A DNA stretch of 33,168 bases from Demequina gelatinilytica (GTDB taxonomy: Bacteria > Actinomycetota > Actinomycetes > Actinomycetales > Demequinaceae). Within the stretch, counting starts at the first letter, position 1, and every line of letters begins with the position of its first letter. The notes under the pieces were generated by a model, which was not told where the DNA came from, did not search any database, and worked only from the letters and a program-made list of their open reading frames with translations. Shown here piece by piece: positions 7,551-15,900 of the stretch. Location of the stretch: positions 1-33,168 of the forward strand of contig NZ_BBLV01000024.1 of NCBI RefSeq assembly GCF_000971115.1. The letters are read 5' to 3'. Position numbers and translations under genes: made by a program.

Positions 7551-8234
7551 ATGGACGATGCGCCCGCCGCTCCCGCGCTGTGGCGAGGCGACGGCACGGA
7601 GCAGGCCGGGCTGGTCGAGGGCGCGCCGGATCCCCTGGCGCTCGCCCAGCGTCACGTGCGCATCCGAGGGCTCGCCTCGCCGGGCGCCGAGGCCGCCGAT
7701 GCGGCCGTGCGCGCGGGCGTCGCCGCGATCAGCCTGGTCGCGGCATGCTTCGATCACGGTCCGGCCGCGGTGCGCGCCGCGGCGCGACGGCTGCGCGAGC
7801 TGGACCCCGCGGCGCGGGTGCACCTCGACGTCTCGCGCCGCGTCGACGGGGAGATCGTCACGGCCTACGGGGCCGTCCCGGCGGTGCTCCACCACCGGCT
7901 CCTGCTCGGTGGGCCGCATGTGGCGCTGCTCGCGGACGAGGCAGGCGTCACCGTCCTGCCCATCAGGCCTGGCGCCACGGCCTGTCTGCGGTGCCGGGAT
8001 CTGGCCCGCGCGGACCTCGACCCCGCGTGGCCCGTCATCGCCGCGCAGTGCGAGGCGCATGGCCCGCCACCGGACCCGCTGACCACGGCGGTCGCGGGGT
8101 CGCTCGCAGCATCGTCCCTCGCCGTGCTGCTCGCGGGCGACGAGGCGCCGGCCTGGCGGGTCGAGCGCGGCCTCCCGCGCATCGTGCCGGCGCCTCCGCA
8201 CCCCGCGTGCGGGTGCGGCGCTACGCCTGGTTGA
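7551..8234 (+). CDS. Degenerate E1/ThiF-like protein with zinc-binding Cys pairs
   Basis: The product is 227 residues. The block TACLRCRDLARADLDPAWPVIAAQ, followed by a C-terminal PHPACGCG, resembles the zinc-binding half of actinobacterial ThiF/E1-like proteins (CxxC plus a later Cys pair). The N-terminal half lacks a recognisable Gly-rich nucleotide-binding loop, and its length is shorter than the usual 300 or more residues. It may therefore be a non-catalytic E1 relative rather than an adenylyltransferase. ATG 7551 has no ribosome binding site but has a -10-like hexamer 6 nt upstream. Its 3' end overlaps the uvrD2 3' end by 14 bp on the opposite strand. Function is unknown. Confidence 0.65.
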   Translation: MDDAPAAPALWRGDGTEQAGLVEGAPDPLALAQRHVRIRGLASPGAEAADAAVRAGVAAISLVAACFDHGPAAVRAAARRLRELDPAARVHLDVSRRVDGEIVTAYGAVPAVLHHRLLLGGPHVALLADEAGVTVLPIRPGATACLRCRDLARADLDPAWPVIAAQCEAHGPPPDPLTTAVAGSLAASSLAVLLAGDEAPAWRVERGLPRIVPAPPHPACGCGATPG

Positions 8235-10203
8235 CGATCTCGAGGATCTGCAGCCCGTACCTGTCGAGCTTGGAGGCGCCCACGCCGCTCACGCGCGCGA
8301 GCTCGCCCAGGGTGGCCGGCCGGTCGCGCGCGATCTCCACCAGGGACACATCCGTGAGGACCGTGAAGGCAGGCTTGGAGGTCTCCTGCGCGAGCTGCAG
8401 GCGCCACTGCTTGAGCGTGTCGAACAGCCGCAGCGCCTCGGGGCCCAGGTCCGCGAGCTTGGCCGACGTCGACTGCTTCTGGAGGCGCGCCGGGCGGGCG
8501 TCGGGCCACTGCTGCTCGAGGAAGCGCGTGCGCTTGCGCGTCGCCTTGCCGCCCGACTTGCGGGCGCGAGCGAAGCTGAGCGCCAGGTGCTCGCGGGCAC
8601 GCGTGACGGAGACGTAGAGGAGACGCTTCTCCTCCTCGAGCTGCTCGTCGGTCTCGGCATGCGTGATCGGCATCAGGCCCTCGGAGCAGCCGACGATGAA
8701 CACCGCGTCCCACTCGAGACCCTTGGCCGCGTGCATCGAGGTGAGCGTCACACCCTCGACGGCAGGCGCGTGCTGCGCCTGCGCGCGCTCGGCGAGGTGC
8801 TCGACGAAGTCGCGCATGGTCGCCGCCCCGCCGGTGTCCGTCGCAAGATCGTCGGCGAGGTTGACCAGCGCCTGGAGCGCATCCCAGCGCTCGCGCACGG
8901 CACCGCGCGCGGCGGGCGGCTCCTCCGACCAGCCCGCGCCGCTCAGCGCGTCGCGCACGCGCTCGCCGAGCGGACGCTCATCCGGGGCGACCGCGGCACC
9001 GCGCAGCAGCACGATGCCCTTGCGCACCTCGTCGCGGTCGAAGAAGCGCTGGCCGCCGCGGACCAGGTAGCCGATGCCGTGCTCCGCGAGCGCCTCCTCG
9101 AGGGCCTCCGACTGGCTGTTGACGCGGTACAGGACCGCGATCTCGCGCGCGGGCACGCCCGTCGCGATGAGGCGCTCGATGCCGGCGACCACGCCTTGGG
9201 CCTCGGACTCGTCGTCCTCGTAGGCGCGATAGTCGGGTGCGGGACCGGACGGTCGCTGCGCGACCAGCTCGACGCCGGTGCCGGCGGAGCCGCGCTTGCG
9301 CATGAGCTCGTTGGCCAGGCGCACCACCTGCGGCGTCGAGCGGTAGTCGCGCACCAGGCGGACCTGGGTGGCCTCGGGGTAGGTGCGCGTGAACTGGAGC
9401 AGGTGCTCGGGGCTCGCGCCCGCGAACGAGTAGATGGTCTGCGCGGGGTCGCCGACCACGCACAGCTCGCGGCGGCCGCCCAGCCACTGCTCCAGCACGA
9501 ACTGCTGGAGCGGCGAGACGTCCTGGTACTCGTCGACCACGAAGTGCCGGTACTGGCGGCGGATCTGGTCGCCGACCTCGGGGAAGCGGCCCACGATGTC
9601 CGCGAGCATCAGCAGGATGTCCTCGAAGTCGAGCACCACCGCGTCCGTCTTGGCGTCCTCGTAGGCGCGCATGACGTCCGCGACCTGGGAGGCAGGGATG
9701 TTCGCCGGGGACGGGCGGCCGATGCGCGCGATCTTCGCGGCGTAGTCGTCGGCACCCACCAGCGAGACCTTGGCCCACTCGATCTCTGCGGCGAGGTCGC
9801 GCACCGTGAGACGGTCGGGGCTGAGGCCCGCATCGCGCGCCGCGCGTCCCACCAGGGGCGCCTTCTGCTTGACCAGCTCGGGGATCTGCCCGCCGATCAC
9901 CTGCGGCCAGAAGTAGCTCAGCTGGCGCAGGGCGGCGGCGTGGAAGGTACGCGCCTGGACACCGCTGACACCGAGCGCCTTGAGGCGCGTCCGCATCTCC
10001 CCCGCCGCGCGCGCGGTGAAGGTCACCGCGAGCACCGACTGCGGGTTGTACGCGTTCACCTGCACGCCGTACGCGATGCGGTGCGTGATCGCGCGGGTCT
10101 TGCCGGTCCCGGCACCCGCGAGCACGGCGACGGGACCGTGGAGCGCGGTGGCGACCTCCCGCTGCTCGGGGTCGAGGGCGTCGAGGATCTGGTCTGCTGA
10201 CAT
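8221..10203 (-). CDS. ATP-dependent DNA helicase UvrD2 (SF1, with HRDC domain)
   Basis: The product is 660 residues. SF1A helicase motifs are intact: Walker A LAGAGTGKT (residues 29-36), motif II VVDEYQD, motif III VVGDPAQTIYSFAG, motif V SMHAAKGLEWDAVF and motif VI VSVTRAREHL. The last ~75 residues form an HRDC domain (FDTLKQWRLQLAQ...RVSGVGASKLDRYG), the layout of actinobacterial UvrD2, a 3'-5' DNA-unwinding repair helicase. The region between motor and HRDC has no Cys, whereas mycobacterial UvrD2 has a tetracysteine motif there. ATG 10203 is chosen over ATG 10212 because CACAAT sits 7 nt before it, and the upstream ATG overlaps that hexamer. It converges on the E1-like gene with a 14-bp overlap. 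Confidence 0.94.
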   Translation of the reverse strand: MSADQILDALDPEQREVATALHGPVAVLAGAGTGKTRAITHRIAYGVQVNAYNPQSVLAVTFTARAAGEMRTRLKALGVSGVQARTFHAAALRQLSYFWPQVIGGQIPELVKQKAPLVGRAARDAGLSPDRLTVRDLAAEIEWAKVSLVGADDYAAKIARIGRPSPANIPASQVADVMRAYEDAKTDAVVLDFEDILLMLADIVGRFPEVGDQIRRQYRHFVVDEYQDVSPLQQFVLEQWLGGRRELCVVGDPAQTIYSFAGASPEHLLQFTRTYPEATQVRLVRDYRSTPQVVRLANELMRKRGSAGTGVELVAQRPSGPAPDYRAYEDDESEAQGVVAGIERLIATGVPAREIAVLYRVNSQSEALEEALAEHGIGYLVRGGQRFFDRDEVRKGIVLLRGAAVAPDERPLGERVRDALSGAGWSEEPPAARGAVRERWDALQALVNLADDLATDTGGAATMRDFVEHLAERAQAQHAPAVEGVTLTSMHAAKGLEWDAVFIVGCSEGLMPITHAETDEQLEEEKRLLYVSVTRAREHLALSFARARKSGGKATRKRTRFLEQQWPDARPARLQKQSTSAKLADLGPEALRLFDTLKQWRLQLAQETSKPAFTVLTDVSLVEIARDRPATLGELARVSGVGASKLDRYGLQILEIVNQA

Positions 10204-10210
10204 CGCGGCC

Positions 10211-10216
10211 ATTGTG
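10211..10216 (-). promoter_or_regulatory. -10 hexamer for a leaderless uvrD2 mRNA
   Basis: CACAAT on the minus strand is followed by 7 nt and the ATG at 10203. It lies in the 62-bp gap after the upstream small gene, so uvrD2 can be transcribed independently. Confidence 0.45.
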
Positions 10217-10265
10217 TCAGCCGGGGCCGACAGCGAGGTGCGCCGTGTGGACGATGCGGCGGTGC

Positions 10266-10664
10266 TCAGGCGGGCAGACGGCCCCGGCACACATCGCGCC
10301 ACCGCTCGGGGTCGCGCGCCAGCGCCTCGAGCTCGCCGACGCGGTCGAGCAGGCTCGCGATCGCCTCCGGTGAGGCGTCCTCCGCGGGACGCGGCCGCCC
10401 GCGCCACCGCGCGGCGCCGCCCGGGTCGAGCGACCACCGCCACCATTCCGCACGATGCCGCGCGGGGTACGCCGCGCATCGTGCCTCATGCCAGTTCCAC
10501 GTGACGCAGAAGCCGAGCACGTCGTTCTCCACGAACACGTGGAGGACGTGCTCCGAGGCCTCGTTCATCACCGCGGCCACCCGGTAGCCGCGGCCCTCCA
10601 GGCGCTCGCGCAGCGGACCCGTGACGATGCCCACGGTGCTCGCGAAGGCGTCGAGCTCGATCAT
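10266..10664 (-). CDS. Hypothetical protein (132 aa)
   Basis: I do not recognise this protein. It is mixed alpha/beta in appearance, with a Trp-rich centre (VTWNWHEARCAAYP, AEWWRWSLD) and a charged helical C-terminus. No signal peptide or membrane segment is seen. The start is supported by a purine-rich GGGGAGGGGAG directly upstream, and by an ATGA overlap with a 20-codon ORF that precedes it. It lies between nudC and uvrD2 on the same strand. The protein may be lineage-specific. Confidence 0.7.
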   Translation of the reverse strand: MIELDAFASTVGIVTGPLRERLEGRGYRVAAVMNEASEHVLHVFVENDVLGFCVTWNWHEARCAAYPARHRAEWWRWSLDPGGAARWRGRPRPAEDASPEAIASLLDRVGELEALARDPERWRDVCRGRLPA

Positions 10665-10723
10665 CTCCCCTCCCCTGCGGCGGCGGCCGGCCGGGGGCCC
10701 GCGGGCGCGGGTGCATCGTCCAT
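10661..10723 (-). CDS. Putative 20-codon leader ORF
   Basis: Starting at ATG 10723, a short frame encodes MDDAPAPAGP then a Pro/Ala/Gly-rich tail ending GEGR. Its stop overlaps the start of the 132-aa gene as ATGA. A -10-like TAGCCT (10735-10730) lies 6 nt before the ATG, so the transcript would be leaderless and begin with this ORF. The ribosome binding site of the next gene lies inside its last codons. This suggests translational coupling or an attenuation-type leader. No homologue is known to me, and the evidence is positional only. Confidence 0.45.
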   Translation of the reverse strand: MDDAPAPAGPRPAAAAGEGR

Positions 10724-10729
10724 GCGGCG

Positions 10730-10735
10730 AGGCTA
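10730..10735 (-). promoter_or_regulatory. -10 hexamer before the leader ORF
   Basis: TAGCCT, then 6 nt, then ATG 10723 on the minus strand. It gives the 132-aa gene a promoter of its own, separate from nudC, whose stop is 80 bp further upstream. Confidence 0.4.
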
Positions 10736-10814
10736 TCCGCGCCGCCGCGCCCCGAACCAGAGGCCGGCGGGGACACGCAGGGAACGTGCGCGACCCCTGT
10801 GGGCCGGGCGGGGG

Positions 10815-11741
10815 CTACACGTCGATCGTGGCGTCCGGCCGCGGCTCCGGGAGCACGCCTCCGAACCAGTCCTCGAGCATGCGGCGCGCGACCGAGCCCT
10901 TGGGCGCGAGGATCACCTCGCCGCTCGCGACCAGCTCCGCAAGCTCCTCGCGGGTCACGAACCGGGCCTCCGAGACCTCGTCCATATCGAGGTCGAGGGC
11001 CTCGGTGTCCTCCGTGACCGCGCGGAACGCGACCATCACGGAGGCGGGGAAGGGCCACGGCTGGGACCCCAGGTACTCGACGCTGCTGAGCGTGAGGCTC
11101 GACTCCTCCGCGACCTCGCGGTGGACGGCCTGCTCGAAGGTCTCCCCCGGCTCGACGTACCCGGCAAGGTGGGAGAAGCGGCGCGGCGACCAGGCGGCAG
11201 CGTGGGCGATCAAGAGCCTGTCGACGGGATCGGTGATGGCCACGATGATCGCGGGGTCCGTGCGCGGGTAGTGCTCGCGTTCGTCACGATCGCAGCGGCG
11301 CACCCAGCCGCCGCTCGTGGGCACGGTGGGCTCGCCGCACAGCGCGCACCGCGGGTGGCTCGCATGCCAGTTCGCGATCGCCACGGCGGTGGAGGCGAGC
11401 TCGTGGTCGCGCTCGCCCTGGGCGCCACGGTCCCAGAATCCGGCGAGCAGGTCGCGCAGCCCACGTAGGCGCTCGCCGCCGATCCCGTCGGGGTCCGTGC
11501 CGAAGCCCGGGTCCTCGGGCACGAGCGCCACGAGGTCGCGATCGCCGTCGCGTCCCAGGTAGATGCGCAGGCTCGCGGGCGGCTGAGCGTCGGGCGCGAG
11601 CTCCACCAGCCGGCCGTCCGCGGTGAGCACGCGACCATCGCGCACCACGATCGCGTCGCACGCGGCGAGGTCGGTGGACTCGCGGCGCTCGGCGGCGCGG
11701 TCGATGCGGCTGGGACGGTCGAGCGGCCAGGGGTTCCTCAC
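10815..11741 (-). CDS. NAD(+) diphosphatase / NADH pyrophosphatase NudC
   Basis: The product is 308 residues. It hydrolyses NAD(H) to NMN(H) and AMP; NudC enzymes also remove NAD caps from RNA. A zinc-ribbon remnant begins at C132-x2-C135 with a third Cys at 150, followed by the family motif EHYPRTDPAII. The Nudix box spans residues 194-216 (GYVEPGE...REVAEESSL); its glutamates are intact, but Ser replaces the last consensus Gly. The NudC-specific SQPWPFPxSxM motif follows at about 226-236. GTG 11741 is chosen because TACGGT lies 6 nt upstream, giving a leaderless mRNA. Synteny with uvrD2 (Rv3199c-Rv3198c) supports the call. Confidence 0.94.
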   Translation of the reverse strand: MRNPWPLDRPSRIDRAAERRESTDLAACDAIVVRDGRVLTADGRLVELAPDAQPPASLRIYLGRDGDRDLVALVPEDPGFGTDPDGIGGERLRGLRDLLAGFWDRGAQGERDHELASTAVAIANWHASHPRCALCGEPTVPTSGGWVRRCDRDEREHYPRTDPAIIVAITDPVDRLLIAHAAAWSPRRFSHLAGYVEPGETFEQAVHREVAEESSLTLSSVEYLGSQPWPFPASVMVAFRAVTEDTEALDLDMDEVSEARFVTREELAELVASGEVILAPKGSVARRMLEDWFGGVLPEPRPDATIDV

Positions 11742-11747
11742 CTGGCC

Positions 11748-11753
11748 ACCGTA
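11748..11753 (-). promoter_or_regulatory. -10 hexamer for a leaderless nudC mRNA
   Basis: TACGGT on the minus strand is followed by 6 nt and the GTG at 11741. Confidence 0.4.
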
Positions 11754-11791
11754 CTGCGGCGCACCTGGCAGCCCGGTGCCACCGCTCCGGA

Positions 11792-11959
11792 TGGGGTAGA
11801 CCTTGGCCGGTTCTCCAAGGTTCCGACCTCGCAGCGGTGCGCCGTTGTCGGTCCGCTCGACGGCCGACAGGAGCGCGCGCCTGTCCAGCGCATCGTCCAC
11901 CGACACTGAGCCACCACTGCGGTGCGACGATGCGCGAAACCCGACCACCATCGACCACT
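11792..11959. repeat. Four-unit palindromic intergenic element, copy B
   Basis: The 313-bp gap between nudC (11741) and the phosphotransferase (12055) is filled mainly by this second element. Units lie at 11792-11810 (weakest) and 11833-11851 on the plus strand, and at 11900-11918 and 11941-11959 on the minus strand. The 41-bp step is the same in both arms and identical to copy A, but the centre is longer (48 bp instead of 13). The minus-strand units read AGTGGTCGATGGTGGTCGG and AGTGGTGGCTCAGTGTCGG. The rest of the gap shows only two copies of the decamer CGCATCGTCC and the -10 hexamers of the flanking genes. Confidence 0.75.
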
Positions 11960-12042
11960 TCCGGGGGAGGCGGGGCAGGCCGCGCGCGCATCGTCCCTGG
12001 CCACGCGCGGCGTGGAGCGTGGCGTGGCGGCCCCGTTGGCTC

Positions 12043-12048
12043 TACCGT
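12043..12048 (+). promoter_or_regulatory. -10 hexamer for a leaderless phosphotransferase mRNA
   Basis: TACCGT is followed by 6 nt and the GTG at 12055. Confidence 0.45.
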
Positions 12049-12054
12049 GAGCCT

Positions 12055-12987
12055 GTGCCACGTTCACCGCTCGCGCTTGCCGCCCTGGCGTCCGTCGCCG
12101 TGCCCGGGCTCGACGTGTACGACGTGCTGCGCAGCCCGCACACCGACGCCGACTTCGAGGTGGTGGTGGTCAAGGATGCGACCGGGCGCAGGTGGATCGT
12201 GCGCGCCCCCAAGCGTGCCGCCGCCGGCGCCGCGCTCGAGGCCGAGAAGGGTCTGCTCGGCGCCCTCGCGCGCGCCAAGGAGGCGGGCATCGTCACGTTC
12301 GACGTCCCCCACCCCGCCGGTGCCGCCGAGCTGGGCACGGACGAGGGACGCGCGGTCGTCTACACCGAGGTGCGCGGCGCCCCGCTGCTGCTCGCGGCGC
12401 TCCAGCCCGGACCGGGCCTCGCCGCCGCGGTGGGTCAGGCGCTCGCCGAGATCCACGAGCTCCCCGTCGCCGTGGTCGAGGACCAGGGCCTGCCCGCCTA
12501 CACCGCCGAGGAGTACCGCGAGCGCCGCCTCACCGAGCTCGACGCCGGCATCCAGACCGGCAAGATCCCGCCGCGGCTCGCGGACCGCTGGGAGCGCCAG
12601 CTCGAGAACGTCGCGTGGTGGCGGTTCGACCCCACCGTGGTCCACGGCGACATGGGCGAGCACCAGGTGTTCGTCGCGGACGGCACCGTGGTCGGGATCG
12701 CCGACTGGATGGACGCGCGCGTCGCGGATCCCGCCGACGACCTCGCGTGGCTGGTGGCCTCCGCGCCGGATGATGTCCTCGACTCCGTGGTCGAGGCGTA
12801 CCACGCCCGCCGCCGGGAGCTCCGCGACCCGCACCTGCTCGATCGTGCGCGCCTCGCGTCCGAGATGGCGCTCATGCGATGGCTCATGTACGGCGTGCGC
12901 ACGGACAACGCGGACATCGTCTCCGACGGCGAGGGCATGCTCACCGACCTCGAGGCGATGCTGTTCGACGAGGCCGAGGAGGCCTGA
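12055..12987 (+). CDS. Phosphotransferase of the aminoglycoside/macrolide kinase fold
   Basis: The product is 310 residues with an APH-like kinase fold. The N-lobe includes a Lys-rich WIVRAPKRA strand. The catalytic loop is HGDMGEHQVF (His197, Asp199), and the metal-binding segment is GIADWMDARVADPADDLAW (Asp217). Gln204 replaces the Asn usual in HGDxxxxN. Its nearest relatives are probably the macrolide 2'-phosphotransferase-like kinases common in actinobacteria. Its chromosomal setting next to repair genes argues against a dedicated resistance gene, and the substrate is unknown. GTG 12055 has no ribosome binding site but has a -10 hexamer 6 nt upstream. It converges with adnB, leaving only 3 bp between the stops. 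Confidence 0.82.
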   Translation: MPRSPLALAALASVAVPGLDVYDVLRSPHTDADFEVVVVKDATGRRWIVRAPKRAAAGAALEAEKGLLGALARAKEAGIVTFDVPHPAGAAELGTDEGRAVVYTEVRGAPLLLAALQPGPGLAAAVGQALAEIHELPVAVVEDQGLPAYTAEEYRERRLTELDAGIQTGKIPPRLADRWERQLENVAWWRFDPTVVHGDMGEHQVFVADGTVVGIADWMDARVADPADDLAWLVASAPDDVLDSVVEAYHARRRELRDPHLLDRARLASEMALMRWLMYGVRTDNADIVSDGEGMLTDLEAMLFDEAEEA

Positions 12988-12990
12988 GCC

Positions 12991-15900
12991 TCACGGTGCG
13001 AGCAGCGCCTCGATCTCGGGGCGCGTGAGCAGACGTTCGGGCCTCACCGTCGCGTCGTCGCGCACGTAGTGGAAGGCCGCGTCGACCTCCTCGAGCGGCA
13101 CCCCGGTCCACTCGGACCACGCGAGCCGATAGACGGCGAGCTGCACCTCGCGCGCCGCGCGCTCCTCGGGATCACGCGGGGCGGAGCCGGACTTCCAGTC
13201 GACCACGGTGACCCGATCGAGCCCCCCGCCCGCGGGGAAGACGGCGTCGATGCGCGAGCGGATGGTGACGCCCGCCACCGGCACCTCCACGTCGACCTCG
13301 ATGTGGCTGGGCGTACGCGAAGCCCACTCCGAGCGCGCGAAGGACTCTGTCAGCGCCTCGATGTCGGACTCGTCCTCGCCCGGGCCCAGGTCCTCGAGCG
13401 CGAGCAGCGGCACGTGGCCGTACTGCGCCTCGATCCAGGCATGCAGCAGGCTCCCCCGCCGCGCCGCCGGCGTCGGCTCCGCCGGGAGCGGGCGGCGCAG
13501 CTGCGCCGTGAAGGCCTCGCGGTCGCGCCGCAACGCGACGAGCGCCGAGGTGGACAGGTGCGCGGGCAGCGCGACGTCGCCGACGCCTCGCTCGCGGTCG
13601 CGCCGCTCCTCGAGCATCGCCGCGACCTCCCGGCCCAGCGGCAGGTGGTCCCAGCCGCCGTCCTCGGGCGAGGCCCCCGCCTCGCGGCGGGCACCCATCG
13701 CGTCGCGCACCTCCGCCGCGAGCACGCGGCGGGCGAGCTGCGCGGGAGTGGGCGCGGGGGGCCAGCCGGCCCGCACCGGCTCGACCTCCACGGCGGTGCC
13801 GTCCTCCGGACGCGGCTCCCAGCCCTCGTCCGAGAGCATCCCGAGGTCGACCAGCTCGCGCAGGTAGCACGAGGGCGTCCGCACGGTCACGCCACCGGCG
13901 CGCCAGGAGGCGGAGAGCAGCACATGCGAGCGGGCACGCGTGACGGCCACGTAGAACAGGCGCCGCTCCTCCGCGATGCGGTGCTGGCCGCAGGCGCGCT
14001 CGAACTCCTCGATGCTGTCTCCCAGCCCGCCGTGGTCCGCGGCCCCGCGCCAGTCCCAGTGCGGGAGGTCCTCGCGGTCCAGGCGCAGCTCGTAGGGCAG
14101 CTCGACCCCCTTGCCGCGCCAGCCCGCATCGGAGTAGTAGGGACGGCGCGAGGACGGCTCCCCGACCGACGGGAAGTGCCCATCGACGAGTCCCGGCACC
14201 GCGATGACGTCCCACTCGAGGCCCTTGGCCGCGTGCACGGTCAGCACCTGCACGGCATCGGGCTCGGGCTCCTTGACCGGCAGCTCGAGGCCGCCCTCCT
14301 CGCTGCGCGCCGCCTCCAGCCACGCGAGGAACGCGCCGAGCGTCGCGCGCTCGGCACCGGCCGCGAACTGGCGCGCGGCGTCCACGAACGCATCGACGTT
14401 GCGTGCCGCGCGGCCGTCGGGGCGGGCGACCGCGGCCTCGATGTCGAGGCCCCACGCGCGCTCCGCCGCGAGGATCAGCTCGGGGAGCGACAGGTAGGTC
14501 CGGGTGCGCACCGCGGTGACGGCACGCTGGAGGCGGACGATGCGCGCATGCGCGGCGTCGGACAGCGCGCGGCCCTCGCGCGAGCGCCAGCCCGCGACGG
14601 GCGGGGTCGCGAGCGCGTCGACCAGGCTCGGCTCGGAGTCGCGGGCCTCGCGCGGACCCGCGAGCTCGCGCGACCAGTCGTGCAGCGCCGCAAGGTCGCG
14701 CACGCCCAGCGCCACGCGCTCGGAGGTGAGCAGCCGCATCGCGGAGTCGCCCCGGGACGGGTCATGCGCGATCTCGAGCAGCGCGACCAGGTCGGAGACC
14801 TCGGGGGTGTCGACCAGCCCGCCCAGCCCGACCACCTCGTAGTCGACTCCCGCACGCACGAGCGCCTCGACCACCGGCGCGAACTGTGCGCGCCGGCGGC
14901 ACAGGATCGCGCCGGTCGGGCGCGCGACGCCCTCGCGCCGCAGGTCCTCGCGCCGCTCCTCGAGCCACGCGACCGCCGCATCGGCCTCCCCCACCTGGTC
15001 CGCCGCCACCACGCTGTGCACGCCCGCGGTGCGACGGCGAGGCTCGGGCCGGCCCAGGTAGACGCCCTTCGACCGCAGCGGCAGCACGGGCACGCGGGAC
15101 GCCTCGCGCAGCGGGGTCGCGGCGGCGTTGGCGACATCGAGCACCGCACCCTCGTTGCGCCACGAGACGGACAGGCTCCTCTCCGCGACCTCACGGCCGT
15201 GCGCGAACTCCTCCACGAACATCGGCAGCGCGCTCTCCGAGGCGCCCCGGAACCCGTAGATGGCCTGGTTCGGGTCGCCCACCGCCATGACGTGGTGGTC
15301 CGCGCCGAACAGCCGCGCGAACAGCCGCAGCTGGCCCGGCGAGGTGTCCTGGAACTCGTCCAGGAGGATCGCGCGGTAGCGGCCGCGCTCGATCGCCTGC
15401 ACGGCGTCGAGCCGGGACAGCTCCGCGGCGAAGGCGACCTGGTCCGCGAAGTCGAGCTGCGAGGCCTCGCGCTTGCGCCGCTGGAACTCCTCGACCAGCT
15501 CCGCGACCGCGGCGAGCGTCCGGAGCTTCGCGATCCGCTTGGCGTGCTCGTTCGCGCTGCCGGTGCGCGTGGTGAGCGGACCGGGCGCGCGGTCGCCGGC
15601 GTTCTTGGGCAGCTCCTCCAGCGCGAGCTGCGCCTCGCGGGCCCAGGCGCGCAACGCCGCGGGCGTGACGTCGTGATCCCTCAGCTGTCCCGCGAGGCGC
15701 GTGATGGAGGTGGTGACGGTGCTCACCGCCGCATCGGTGTCGAGCGGACCGGTCCACGTGCCGACCACGTCCGAGGCGAGCTGCCAGAGCGCGGCCGCGG
15801 TGAGCGTGGTGGCGTCCGGGTCGATGCCCAGCCGCAGCCCATGCTCCGCGACCAGCTGCGCCGAGTACGCGTTGTAGGTCGACACCGAGGCGGGCGGGCG

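Noticed and set aside
10204..10212. Earlier in-frame ATG for uvrD2
   Set aside because: The ATG at 10212 overlaps the CACAAT -10 hexamer, so a transcript from it could not include that codon.
12055..12987. Acquired antibiotic-resistance gene
   Set aside because: Composition and promoter layout match the backbone, there is no mobile context, and the motif is atypical for known resistance kinases.
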